Shown piece after piece: positions 47,523-56,893 of a stretch of DNA of 64,000 nt; positions within the stretch are counted from its first letter, which is position 1; the number at the start of each line of letters is the position of its first letter. The translations under genes were made by a program, and so were the position numbers. Source of the DNA: Bacteroidota bacterium. Its GTDB lineage: Bacteria > Bacteroidota > Bacteroidia > B-17B0 > Aurantibacillaceae. The stretch is taken from assembly GCA_018267825.1 (NCBI GenBank), contig JAFDXR010000015.1, positions 39,033 through 103,032 of the forward strand, written 5' to 3'. The notes beneath the pieces are model-generated. The model did no database searches. It was not told where the DNA came from and worked only from the letters and a program-made list of their open reading frames with translations.

Positions 47523-47900
47523 ATGAAATTATCTATACGAAGATTCTCGTTCGCGTGGTTGCTCACATTATTTATATATAATGTGTCCATGGCACAGCTG
47601 GGTAAAAATAGCAACCCGGAGAAAGTTGTAGCCGTGAAACTCGCGGCATATACGGTCGAGCAGAACAAGCAACTGAACCAGGAGTTCAGCAAGCCGGGTG
47701 AATATAAAATTATCTATACCTGCATTCCTGCAGGCATTGTACTCATTGAATCAGAGAACATCATGAGCCTCCCGGCTAAAACGCTTCTGACACAAAGAAT
47801 TCAGGCTCTCAATGCCGACATGCATTTCGAGATTCTGGAAGGCTATACGCAGTCCCAGGCCGAAGAAGCCTGCTCTGGCATCAGAGGTGGCAGGCAATAA
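47523..47900 (+). CDS. Small exported protein ahead of the giant adhesin
   Basis: The 125-aa product has signal MKLSIRRFSFAWLLTLFIYNVSMAQ. The mature domain has IIYTCIPAGIVLIESENI and ALNADMHFEILEGYTQSQAEEACSG, with two Cys. I do not recognise a family. It ends 26 nt before the adhesin start, so it is probably the first gene of the adhesin operon and may help export or assembly; this is inferred from position only. Confidence 0.65.
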   Translation: MKLSIRRFSFAWLLTLFIYNVSMAQLGKNSNPEKVVAVKLAAYTVEQNKQLNQEFSKPGEYKIIYTCIPAGIVLIESENIMSLPAKTLLTQRIQALNADMHFEILEGYTQSQAEEACSGIRGGRQ

Positions 47901-47926
47901 AATTATTTACGATTAACAGAATCATT

Positions 47927-50900
47927 ATGAAAAAGCAAACTCCCGCTTTTCTCATGTTCCTGGCAATATTTTTCCAGGTGCAATTTGCAAAAGCTCAATT
48001 GATCGTTTCGAATGCACTCACGCCGCAACAGTTGGCGGAGTTGATATCGGGACCCGGTGTAAAAATTCTGAACCCTGTGGTGCATTGTGGTACTGACGGC
48101 TATGGCAAGTACAATGCCACCAGTAGTAACCTCAATATTACGGAAGGGTTATTGATCACCTCCGGAACCATCTACAATGCCGTTGGTCCCAATAACGTGG
48201 GAAACAAAACCACGTATTTCGGTGCGCAGAACACGCCGGACACATACCCGCTTTTAACCAATTACACGGGTAAAACCATCTACGAGTATTGTGAATTTGA
48301 GTTTGATATTATCCCACAGGGGGATACGATCAAATTCGATTTCGTATTTGCTTCCGAAGAATATGAGGAGTGGGTTGGTTCTCAGTACAATGACGTTTTC
48401 GGATTTTTCATCAGTGGTCCCGGCATTACGGGCGATGCAGGGGCAGGTGTTTATCACAATATTGCGCTGTTGCCTTCTTCCACCACAGCCGTAACCATCA
48501 ATAATGTAAATCAGAATACCAACACGGCCTACTACCAGAATAATAATAACGGCACGTCGGTCCAATACGATGGGTTTACCAAAGGCCTCAAAGCTGTTTC
48601 AAAAGTAACTCCCTGCGCGACTTACCACCTCAAATTGATCGTAGCCGATGCATCCGATAAATTGTGGGATTCAGGGGTATTCATCGAGAAAATTTCTTCC
48701 AACAATATTTTGCTTCTGAGCCAGACCGCCGGCGGTATTCCTAATATGGTAGAAGGTTGTAACAACGGGACCATTGAATTTAAACGCCAGGTAATTACTT
48801 CTTCGCCATTGACAGTAAACTACTGGATCGGAGGTACAGCTACCAATGGTACCGATTATCCACTGATCGGCAGTTCACCGGCACCTTCCAACCCCAAAAC
48901 AATTACTATTCCTGCAAACCAGTCTTCTGCGTATTTAAATATTAATCCCATAGCTGATGGTATAAATGAAGGAACAGAATACCTGACCGTTTACCTCGGA
49001 AATCCGCTTTGCTCCAATCAGATTATGGATAGTCTGCGCTTCTATATCCAGGATTCTTTATTTACAACTGTTGCACCGGTTTCAGATTCCATTTGTGCAG
49101 GGCAAAGCAAACAGATCACTGCCACCGGCGGGGGAAGCGCGTTCAGCTGGTCGCCTTCTGCAGGGTTGAGCAATGCTGCCATTGCAAGTCCTGTGGCTTC
49201 GCCAACCGCTACCACCATTTATACACTCACTACCACCGCAAGTACCTGTGTCATGCAAAAACACAGTAAGATAAACGTAAGCAATATTCAGCTTGCGTTT
49301 TCGCCGGTTAACGTGTTGTGTAACGGTGCAAACAACGGATCTGTCGGATTGACTGTCAGCGGAGGATTTCCGCCTTATAGCTATAGCTGGTCTGGTCCAT
49401 CATCGTTCACGGCCAACACGCAAAATATTTCAGGTCTTGCACCGGGTGTATATACCGTGAGTGTTACCGGCAAAAAAGCCTGTGCACAAAGTGGTACAGT
49501 TAGCATTACACAACCTTCTTCGGTTACAGCCTCTGTATCGAGCCCTACCGTCAATGGCGGTTACAATATTGCCTGCAACGGAAACAATAGCGGTTCTGCT
49601 TCTGTTTCCGCATCCGGCGGAACAGGTGCATATACCTATTCATGGAGCACTACACCGGTACAAACCACATCAACCGCTTCAGGCTTAACTGCGGGCATTT
49701 ACAGTGTGACGATAAAAGATGCAAATAACTGTGCACTTACAAAGACCATTACCCTCACCCAACCTGCATTGCTGAGTTCAACCATAACAGCCAAGACCAA
49801 TGTGCTTTGTTATGGTAATACCACAGGAGCTGCTACTGTTACAGCAGGGGGTGGAAATGCCCCATACACCTACTCATGGACTACCACACCGGCACAATCG
49901 GGTGCGTCGGCCGCCAACCTGGGTGCTGGTACATACACGGTTATTATAAAGGATGCCAACAACTGTCAGGCTTCCAATACGGTTGCCATTACACAACCGA
50001 CTGCTGCTTTATCGGCCAATATCACCTCCCAAACCAATGTGCTTTGTTATGGTAATGCCACGGGTTCAGCCAGTGTTACGGCTGCAGGAGGTGCAGGTTC
50101 CTATACCTATTCATGGAATACAAGCCCTTCGCAAACCAATGCTGCCGCTGTTAATTTAAGTGCTGGCAGTTATGTCGTAACCGTGAAAGACGCAAACAAC
50201 TGTACAGTTACAACTCCGGTTACCATTACACAACCGGCTTCTAATGTAAGTGCAGTGATCAATTCACAAACTAACGTTTCATGCTTTGGTGGAACTAACG
50301 GAAGTGCCACAGCTATTGCCAGCGGCGGTGTTCCGGGCTATACCTATAGCTGGAATACAAGCCCTGTACAAACCACTGCTACAGCAAGCGGTTTAAGTGC
50401 AGGCACCTATAATGTGATCGTTAAAGATGCCAACAACTGCAGTTATAGTTTATTGGCCAATATAACCCAACCGGCCAGTGCGCTTACCTCGACCATTACA
50501 TCGCAAAGCAACGTGCTGTGCTACGGTAATACAAGTGGTAGTGCTACAGTGAGCGGCGGCGGCGGCACACCGGCATATTCATATAGCTGGAATACAAGCC
50601 CGGTGCAAACAAACGCCACAGCTACAAATCTCGCCAGCGGAACATACACGGTGACGGTAAAAGACCAGAATAACTGCTCAACCACCAATACTGTAGCGAT
50701 TACTCAACCGGCTAATGCTGTAAGCGCCAGTATAACTACACATTCAAATGTGCTGTGCTATGGTGCGGCCAGTGGTGTAGCAGGTGTAACAGCCAGCGGA
50801 GGAGTAGGTGGATATACCTATAGTTGGAACACTATTCCGCTACAGACTGCAGCTACGGCTACTGCACTGGCAGCAGGTAATTATACTGTAACTGTTAAAG

Positions 50901-53900
50901 ATGCCAATAATTGCCAGGTACCGGTATCGGTTACCATATCTCAGCCTTCTTCGGCCTTAACCGGCAGTGTGATTTCAACAACCCATGTTTTATGTAAAGG
51001 AAATGCTACAGGTGCGGCCACAGCCCAGGCTGGCGGTGGAAGCGGATCATATTCCTACGCGTGGAATTCTGTGCCTGTACAAAATACTGCCGCGGCCAGC
51101 GGATTGATTGCCGGAAATTATACAGTAACCATTTCTGATAACAACGGGTGTAATGTTCCGGTGAAGTTACCGGTTACCATCAATGAACCGGCAGCTATAC
51201 TGAACGCAAATTCAGTAAGCTCACTTTATAACGGATATAATATTTCCTGCTACGGCGGCAACAATGGTTCTGTGAATCTTACCGTGTCGGGCGGCACAAC
51301 AGGGTATACATATTCCTGGTCAGGCCCATCCGGTTATTCTTCTGCCAGCGAAGACATCAGCGGCTTGTATGCTGGTTCGTATTCTGTAGTGATAACCGAC
51401 GCACACGGCTGCGTGAAAAATTATTCTGTATCACTCAGCGAGCCTCTTGCCCTAAGTTTAACAACCACGGTAACACCTGCCACCTGTCCATCATTCAACG
51501 ACGGAATGGTTAAGTTAAACGTGAGTGGTGGAACAACAGCTTATTCTTACGCCTGGACAGGCCCTGCTGCATTCAGCGCATCTACCCAGAATATTTCGGG
51601 TTTAATTTCAGGCAATTATAGTGTTACGGTAACAGATGGTAATGCCTGTACCAAAACAAATGTTTATACAGTGACGCAACCCGGTGCTATTGTCATTACC
51701 TATAGTGTTTCAGCATATCCGGGAGGAAACAACATAAGTTGCAATGGGTATAATAACGGCGGAATTAATTCGGTGAATGTTACCGGTGGTACGGGAGCCT
51801 ACACTTATGCCTGGACCGGTCCCGGAACTTACACCGCCAGCAGTGCTAATATTACATCGTTATATGCCGGTAACTATCAGTTGGTAGTAACGGATGCCGC
51901 CGGTTGTGTTGCCAACAAACAAATCACGCTGACCCAACCGGCCGCGATTACATCAACAGTAGCAGCAGGTTCGTTCATCGGTGGTTATAATATCTCCTGC
52001 CACGGAGCAGCTACCGGGCAGATAAGTAGTGGCTCTGTGGGCGGCACCCCGGCTTACACGTATGCCTGGAATGGCCCGTCGACATTTACAGCAAGCACAC
52101 AAAACATTACAGGACTTGTTGCGGGGGTGTATACATTAACAGTGAAAGATGTTAATCTGTGCGCGGGTACTCAAACCATTGCCCTCACAGAACCGGCCGT
52201 CCTTACAACTTCGGTTTCGAGCCCAACAGTTGCCGGAGGCTTCAATATCACATGTAATGGTGCTGGCACAGGAGCGATTAATCTGTCTGTGAGTGGCGGC
52301 AATACGGCTTATACCTATGCATGGAGTGGCCCATCGGGTTATACTTCCACGACTCAAAACCCTGCATCGCTCGTGGCTGGTAATTACAGCATCACCGTGA
52401 CAGATGTAAACGGCTGTGTGAGTTCCAATACAATTAACCTCACGCAACCGGCTGTGCTCTTGGCCTCGGCCACAAGCCCTACTGTGGCAGGTGGTTATAA
52501 TATTACCTGCAACGGACAAACCAATGGTTCTGTAAGTTTGAACGTCACAGGAGGCGCAATGGCGTACCAGTTTTCGTGGACTGGTTCAGGAGCATATACA
52601 TCGTCTTCGCAAAATCTTGCAAATATAGGAGCAGGAACATACAGCGTGATTGTAACAGATGCCAATGCCTGTACCACAACAACTGCAATTACCCTGACAC
52701 AACCGTCTGTACTCCTGGCTTCGGCCACAAGCCCTACCGTGGCAGGAGGATATAATATTACCTGTAACGGTGCATCGAACGGTGCTGTGAACCTGGGTAT
52801 AAATGGTGGTACACCGGTTTATACCTATGCATGGAGCGGTCCGTCGGGATATACATCCACATTACAGAATCCTGCATCGCTGCAGGCGGGGGTTTATTAT
52901 GTAACAGCAACAGATGCCAATGCCTGTACAGCTACTACTACCATTGTGCTGACTGAGCCCGCTGCCCTGATCGCCAACACCTCGAGTCCGACATACAATG
53001 GCGGCTATCATATTACCTGTAATGGATTTAACAATGGTGCTATCAACTTATCTGCAGGTGGTGGCACCCCTGCCTATACCTATTCATGGAGCGGCCCTTC
53101 AGGTTATTCATCGAACGTTCAAAACCCTTCGGGGGTTGTTGCAGGTGTTTACACCGCAAGTGTAACCGACCTGAACGGATGTATGGCTACATCGAGCATT
53201 ACATTAACGCAACCGGCAGCCATGACAGGGTCACTGACTACAGGCTATTATAATGGCGGTTACAATGTAAGCTGTAATGGTTCTACCGATGGTAATGTTA
53301 CACAGGTTATCAGCGGAGGTACCATACCTTACACCATTATCTGGAACAATGGCACTACCGGCACAGATTTAAACAATGTAGGAGCAGGTACATATTCAGT
53401 TATCGTGACAGATGCAAACAACTGTTCTATCACACAAAGTATAACGCTTGTTCAGCCTGATCCTTTGTTTGCAGCAGCTGTGAGCCCGTCGTATTACGGT
53501 GGTTACAACATAAAATGTTTCGGAACAGCTGGTGGCGACATCAATTTGGGTGTAACAGGTGGTACGCCTGTTTATACATACGCATGGAATGGCCCGTCGT
53601 CTTACAGTGCAACAACACAAAATATTTCGGGTCTGCTTGCCGGAACCTATACGGCTACGGTAACAGATAACAATGGTTGTGTGGCCAGCACGACTCTTAC
53701 ACTGACAGAGCCTGCAGTATTAAATGCCGCTATCTCCAGTCCGACTGTGGCCGGTGGTTACAACATAAGTTGCTCAGGTCAAAACAACGGATCGGCAGCC
53801 GCCTCTGTTACTGGTGGCACACCGGTTTATCAGTATGCATGGACCGGACCTGCAGGCTTTACATCTGCATCAGCAGTCAATGCCTCTTTGCCTGCAGGTA

Positions 53901-55939
53901 CGTATTCGGTATTGGTTACCGATACAAATGCCTGTACCGCCTCTGCAACAGTGACACTTACCGAGCCTGCAACCCTCACGGCAACAACAATCCTTTCGGC
54001 GTATGCTGGTGGTTACAACGTTAGTTGCTATGGTGTTAATACCGGCAGCATCAATCTCACCGTGAGTGGAGGAACAAGCGCTTATACATTTGCGTGGTTC
54101 GGGCCATTGAGCTACACGGCTGCTACACAAAACATCAGTGGCCTGTCAGCCGGCAATTACTCCGTACTGATCACAGATGCCAACAACTGTACGTATACCT
54201 TATCCAATACGCTGACAGAACCTGCTGCCATCCGCGATTCCCTGTTAGCGTCTGTGTTCGTTGGTGGCAATAATATAAGTTGCTTCAATGCCAACAATGG
54301 CAGTATTCAGCTTACAACTACCGGTGGCGTAAGTCCTTACACGCAAACATGGAGCGGACCTGCAGGGTATACATCAACTTCGGCAAGTATCAATGCACTC
54401 GCCGCGGGGGTTTATACACTGGTTGTATCTGATGCAAATGCCTGTACAAAAACAGATACCATTACCATGAAACAACCGGCATTGTTAACCGATTCACTCA
54501 CTTCGCAGGTTTACACAGGAGGCTACAATATAAAATGTAAGGGCGATTCGAGCGGGGTGATATGGAGCCATGCACTGGGCGGCACATTAAACTATCAGTA
54601 TGCATGGAGCGGCCCTGCAGCTTTCAGTGCCAATACATCAGATGTGATAAATGTTCCTGCAGGTACATATACTTTGCTGGTAACAGACACAAATGGTTGT
54701 GTAAAAACAAATGTGATAACACTGACAGAAACACCTGTTGCCTTGACGGGCACATTAAGCGTCACAAACATAAAATGTCATGGTGATAGTACGGGCGCTA
54801 TAAGCCTTGCGGTTTCGGGCGGTATACCAGGCTATGTATTCTGGTGGAGAGGCCCTGACAATTACACATCAGCCAACCAGAATATTTCAGGTTTGGGTTC
54901 AGGTATCTACGATGTTGTTGTTACCGATACAAACGGCTGTCAGCTTCCGATCAACACAACGATCACAGCACCGAATGCACTGAACTATACATACACAGCC
55001 ACAAACCCACTGTGCTATGGCGTTACTAATGGATCTATTGACGCTACACTTTCAGGCGGTACCACACCTTATACATTTGCCTGGTCGAACGGAGCCTTAA
55101 CAGAAGATATTTTCAACCTGGCTTCAGGCACATACTCTGTACACTACGAAGACAGTAATCATTGTAAAGATTCAGCAGTTATTGTGCTTGGTTTACCGCC
55201 GCAGGCGCTTGAATTCACTAAATCCGTGAGCACTATCAAATGTTTTGGCGATACCACTGGAAGCATTGATATAACTGTGAATGGCGGAACGCTGCCGTAT
55301 ACCTATGCATGGTCGAATGGCGTTGCCAGCGAAGACCTGAATCACCTGGGCACTGGTAATTATATAGTAACAGTAACAGATTCCAAAGGATGTTTGTATA
55401 AAGACACCACAACCCTTTCGCAACCCGATCCTTTATACATTACATTGAACAGTCCTTTGCAGGCAGGTGGGTTTAACGTGAGTCACTATCACTATGCAGA
55501 CGGATCTATTGATCTTACTGTAACAGGTGGAACAAGCCCATATAATTACCTGTGGTCCAACGGTGCCGGCACGGCAAACCTGAGTGGTATTCCATCCGGA
55601 ACGTACTATATCACCGTAATCGATACCAATGGCTGTAAAGTAGCAGGCAGTATCTTCCTCACAGAACCATTCGAACTGGAGATGCCTTCGGGGATTTCGC
55701 CGAACGGGGATGGCAAGAACGACTACTTTGTGGTTCATGGCCTCGAAGTATATCCCGATAATAAAATCACCATTTACAACCGCTGGGGTAATATTGTATA
55801 CAGCAAAAACGGCTATGCCAACGATTGGGATGGTGTAAGCAACAATGGCTCTGTATTACCCGATGCAACCTACTTTGTTGTTCTGGAAATAGACAGTGCA
55901 GCCACTGTATTAAAAGGTTATGTTGAATTAAGACGATAA
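47927..55939 (+). CDS. Giant SprB-repeat adhesin with type B T9SS tail
   Basis: The 2670-aa exported protein has signal MKKQTPAFLMFLAIFFQVQFAKAQ. The N-terminal domain (about 25-270) is of the choice-of-anchor L type (TEGLLITSG, FDFVFASEEYEEW, NDVFGFFISGPG). A Calx-beta-like region (about 275-375) and an Ig/PKD-like domain (378-450) follow. Then come about 26 SprB-like repeats (457-2580; pattern NISCNGxNNGSxxLxVSGGTxxYTYxWSGP...GxYxVTVTDxNxC). The end (from about 2585, SGISPNGDGKNDYF ... NRWGNIVYSKNGY) is a gliding-motility-associated type B T9SS tail (CHU_C). SprB itself is a mobile gliding adhesin in Flavobacterium; whether this one moves cannot be told. The repeats grow, shrink or convert easily at DNA level. 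Confidence 0.93.
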   Translation: MKKQTPAFLMFLAIFFQVQFAKAQLIVSNALTPQQLAELISGPGVKILNPVVHCGTDGYGKYNATSSNLNITEGLLITSGTIYNAVGPNNVGNKTTYFGAQNTPDTYPLLTNYTGKTIYEYCEFEFDIIPQGDTIKFDFVFASEEYEEWVGSQYNDVFGFFISGPGITGDAGAGVYHNIALLPSSTTAVTINNVNQNTNTAYYQNNNNGTSVQYDGFTKGLKAVSKVTPCATYHLKLIVADASDKLWDSGVFIEKISSNNILLLSQTAGGIPNMVEGCNNGTIEFKRQVITSSPLTVNYWIGGTATNGTDYPLIGSSPAPSNPKTITIPANQSSAYLNINPIADGINEGTEYLTVYLGNPLCSNQIMDSLRFYIQDSLFTTVAPVSDSICAGQSKQITATGGGSAFSWSPSAGLSNAAIASPVASPTATTIYTLTTTASTCVMQKHSKINVSNIQLAFSPVNVLCNGANNGSVGLTVSGGFPPYSYSWSGPSSFTANTQNISGLAPGVYTVSVTGKKACAQSGTVSITQPSSVTASVSSPTVNGGYNIACNGNNSGSASVSASGGTGAYTYSWSTTPVQTTSTASGLTAGIYSVTIKDANNCALTKTITLTQPALLSSTITAKTNVLCYGNTTGAATVTAGGGNAPYTYSWTTTPAQSGASAANLGAGTYTVIIKDANNCQASNTVAITQPTAALSANITSQTNVLCYGNATGSASVTAAGGAGSYTYSWNTSPSQTNAAAVNLSAGSYVVTVKDANNCTVTTPVTITQPASNVSAVINSQTNVSCFGGTNGSATAIASGGVPGYTYSWNTSPVQTTATASGLSAGTYNVIVKDANNCSYSLLANITQPASALTSTITSQSNVLCYGNTSGSATVSGGGGTPAYSYSWNTSPVQTNATATNLASGTYTVTVKDQNNCSTTNTVAITQPANAVSASITTHSNVLCYGAASGVAGVTASGGVGGYTYSWNTIPLQTAATATALAAGNYTVTVKDANNCQVPVSVTISQPSSALTGSVISTTHVLCKGNATGAATAQAGGGSGSYSYAWNSVPVQNTAAASGLIAGNYTVTISDNNGCNVPVKLPVTINEPAAILNANSVSSLYNGYNISCYGGNNGSVNLTVSGGTTGYTYSWSGPSGYSSASEDISGLYAGSYSVVITDAHGCVKNYSVSLSEPLALSLTTTVTPATCPSFNDGMVKLNVSGGTTAYSYAWTGPAAFSASTQNISGLISGNYSVTVTDGNACTKTNVYTVTQPGAIVITYSVSAYPGGNNISCNGYNNGGINSVNVTGGTGAYTYAWTGPGTYTASSANITSLYAGNYQLVVTDAAGCVANKQITLTQPAAITSTVAAGSFIGGYNISCHGAATGQISSGSVGGTPAYTYAWNGPSTFTASTQNITGLVAGVYTLTVKDVNLCAGTQTIALTEPAVLTTSVSSPTVAGGFNITCNGAGTGAINLSVSGGNTAYTYAWSGPSGYTSTTQNPASLVAGNYSITVTDVNGCVSSNTINLTQPAVLLASATSPTVAGGYNITCNGQTNGSVSLNVTGGAMAYQFSWTGSGAYTSSSQNLANIGAGTYSVIVTDANACTTTTAITLTQPSVLLASATSPTVAGGYNITCNGASNGAVNLGINGGTPVYTYAWSGPSGYTSTLQNPASLQAGVYYVTATDANACTATTTIVLTEPAALIANTSSPTYNGGYHITCNGFNNGAINLSAGGGTPAYTYSWSGPSGYSSNVQNPSGVVAGVYTASVTDLNGCMATSSITLTQPAAMTGSLTTGYYNGGYNVSCNGSTDGNVTQVISGGTIPYTIIWNNGTTGTDLNNVGAGTYSVIVTDANNCSITQSITLVQPDPLFAAAVSPSYYGGYNIKCFGTAGGDINLGVTGGTPVYTYAWNGPSSYSATTQNISGLLAGTYTATVTDNNGCVASTTLTLTEPAVLNAAISSPTVAGGYNISCSGQNNGSAAASVTGGTPVYQYAWTGPAGFTSASAVNASLPAGTYSVLVTDTNACTASATVTLTEPATLTATTILSAYAGGYNVSCYGVNTGSINLTVSGGTSAYTFAWFGPLSYTAATQNISGLSAGNYSVLITDANNCTYTLSNTLTEPAAIRDSLLASVFVGGNNISCFNANNGSIQLTTTGGVSPYTQTWSGPAGYTSTSASINALAAGVYTLVVSDANACTKTDTITMKQPALLTDSLTSQVYTGGYNIKCKGDSSGVIWSHALGGTLNYQYAWSGPAAFSANTSDVINVPAGTYTLLVTDTNGCVKTNVITLTETPVALTGTLSVTNIKCHGDSTGAISLAVSGGIPGYVFWWRGPDNYTSANQNISGLGSGIYDVVVTDTNGCQLPINTTITAPNALNYTYTATNPLCYGVTNGSIDATLSGGTTPYTFAWSNGALTEDIFNLASGTYSVHYEDSNHCKDSAVIVLGLPPQALEFTKSVSTIKCFGDTTGSIDITVNGGTLPYTYAWSNGVASEDLNHLGTGNYIVTVTDSKGCLYKDTTTLSQPDPLYITLNSPLQAGGFNVSHYHYADGSIDLTVTGGTSPYNYLWSNGAGTANLSGIPSGTYYITVIDTNGCKVAGSIFLTEPFELEMPSGISPNGDGKNDYFVVHGLEVYPDNKITIYNRWGNIVYSKNGYANDWDGVSNNGSVLPDATYFVVLEIDSAATVLKGYVELRR
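49298..55675 (+). repeat. SprB repeat array, about 26 units of 80-90 codons
   Basis: Each unit has one conserved Cys at the start (VLCYGN, ITCNGA, ISCNGQ) and ends in a GxYxVTV-DxNxC-T-x-TQP segment. Some neighbours are nearly identical in DNA: ACAAGCCCTACYGTGGCAGG followed by GGWTATAATATTACCTG occurs around 52473-52506 and 52729-52766. ACCAATGTGCTTTGTTATGG recurs around 49796 and 50036. Later units (after about 54750) are shorter and more diverged. Confidence 0.9.
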
Positions 55940-55959
55940 ATGCATTAAAACAGATGACT

Positions 55960-56883
55960 ATGAAAAAGTATTTGATAATAATATGGATTGCGATTACCGC
56001 CACGCAGGTACAGGCGCAACAGGATGTCATGGTGAGCCAGTATATGTTTAATGGATTGTTTTTGAATCCGGCATATGCAGGGAGTCATAAATATGTAAGT
56101 TCCAGCCTGCTTCACCGTACGCAGTGGCTGGGGTTTTCCGGAGCACCGAAAACCATGTTGTTTGCTGTCGACGGGTTGGCGCCTACTGCAGCAAAAAATA
56201 TGGGATTAGGTCTGATCGTTTCAAACGACAGGATCGGGTCTACCGAACAGACGGACATTTACGCCAACTATTCATATCAGTTAAGATTGGGTAAGGGCAA
56301 ATTGTCTTTTGGCTTGAAAGCCGGTGTTTCAAATTATGTTTTTAAGAGTAACAACCTACTCGTGTGGGATTCCAACGATGAATTGTTCGCAGGCAAACGA
56401 TCTGTTTGGCTGCCGAAATTCGGAGCAGGCGCTTATTACTTTTGCGAGAAGTGGTATGCGGGTATTTCCATCCCAACTCTGCTGGCCTATGATGCCGGCC
56501 ACAACTTTGGTTTTGATGTAAACCAGAATACATTTTTGAACCGACACTATTATCTCACCGGTGGCTACGTGTTTACACTCAACGATGAGTTCAAACTGAA
56601 ACCTTCGGCCCTTATTAAATACCTTCCGGCAGCACCTTTACAAGTCGACCTAAACCTGAACGTGCTGTATAAGGACATGATCTGGTTGGGCGCATCCTAC
56701 AGAACAGGCGATGCTGTAACCGCCATGGTGGAATATCAGACAAACACCCGCTTCAGAGTGGGCTATGCCTATGATTTTACCACATCAAAAATCAGAAACT
56801 ATTCTTCCGGTACACACGAGATTATGATCGGTTATGATTTCGGAAAAGACATTGTAAAAATAAAAACACCCCGTTACTTCTAA
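55960..56883 (+). CDS. PorP/SprF-family type IX secretion outer-membrane protein
   Basis: The 307-aa product starts at 55960 (MKKYLIIIWIAITATQVQAQQ). It has the family opening DVMVSQYMFNGLFLNPAYAGS and alternating beta strands of an outer-membrane barrel, ending EIMIGYDFGKD. In Flavobacterium the SprF protein is needed to deliver SprB to the surface, and such genes usually follow their type B cargo. That is exactly the arrangement here, so it is the likely partner of the adhesin. Confidence 0.93.
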   Translation: MKKYLIIIWIAITATQVQAQQDVMVSQYMFNGLFLNPAYAGSHKYVSSSLLHRTQWLGFSGAPKTMLFAVDGLAPTAAKNMGLGLIVSNDRIGSTEQTDIYANYSYQLRLGKGKLSFGLKAGVSNYVFKSNNLLVWDSNDELFAGKRSVWLPKFGAGAYYFCEKWYAGISIPTLLAYDAGHNFGFDVNQNTFLNRHYYLTGGYVFTLNDEFKLKPSALIKYLPAAPLQVDLNLNVLYKDMIWLGASYRTGDAVTAMVEYQTNTRFRVGYAYDFTTSKIRNYSSGTHEIMIGYDFGKDIVKIKTPRYF

Positions 56884-56893
56884 TACATAGCTT

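Noticed and set aside
49298..55675. Repeats resembling a CRISPR array
   Set aside because: The units are about 240-270 nt long, in frame and coding for SprB-like domains; there are no short repeats with unique spacers and no cas genes.
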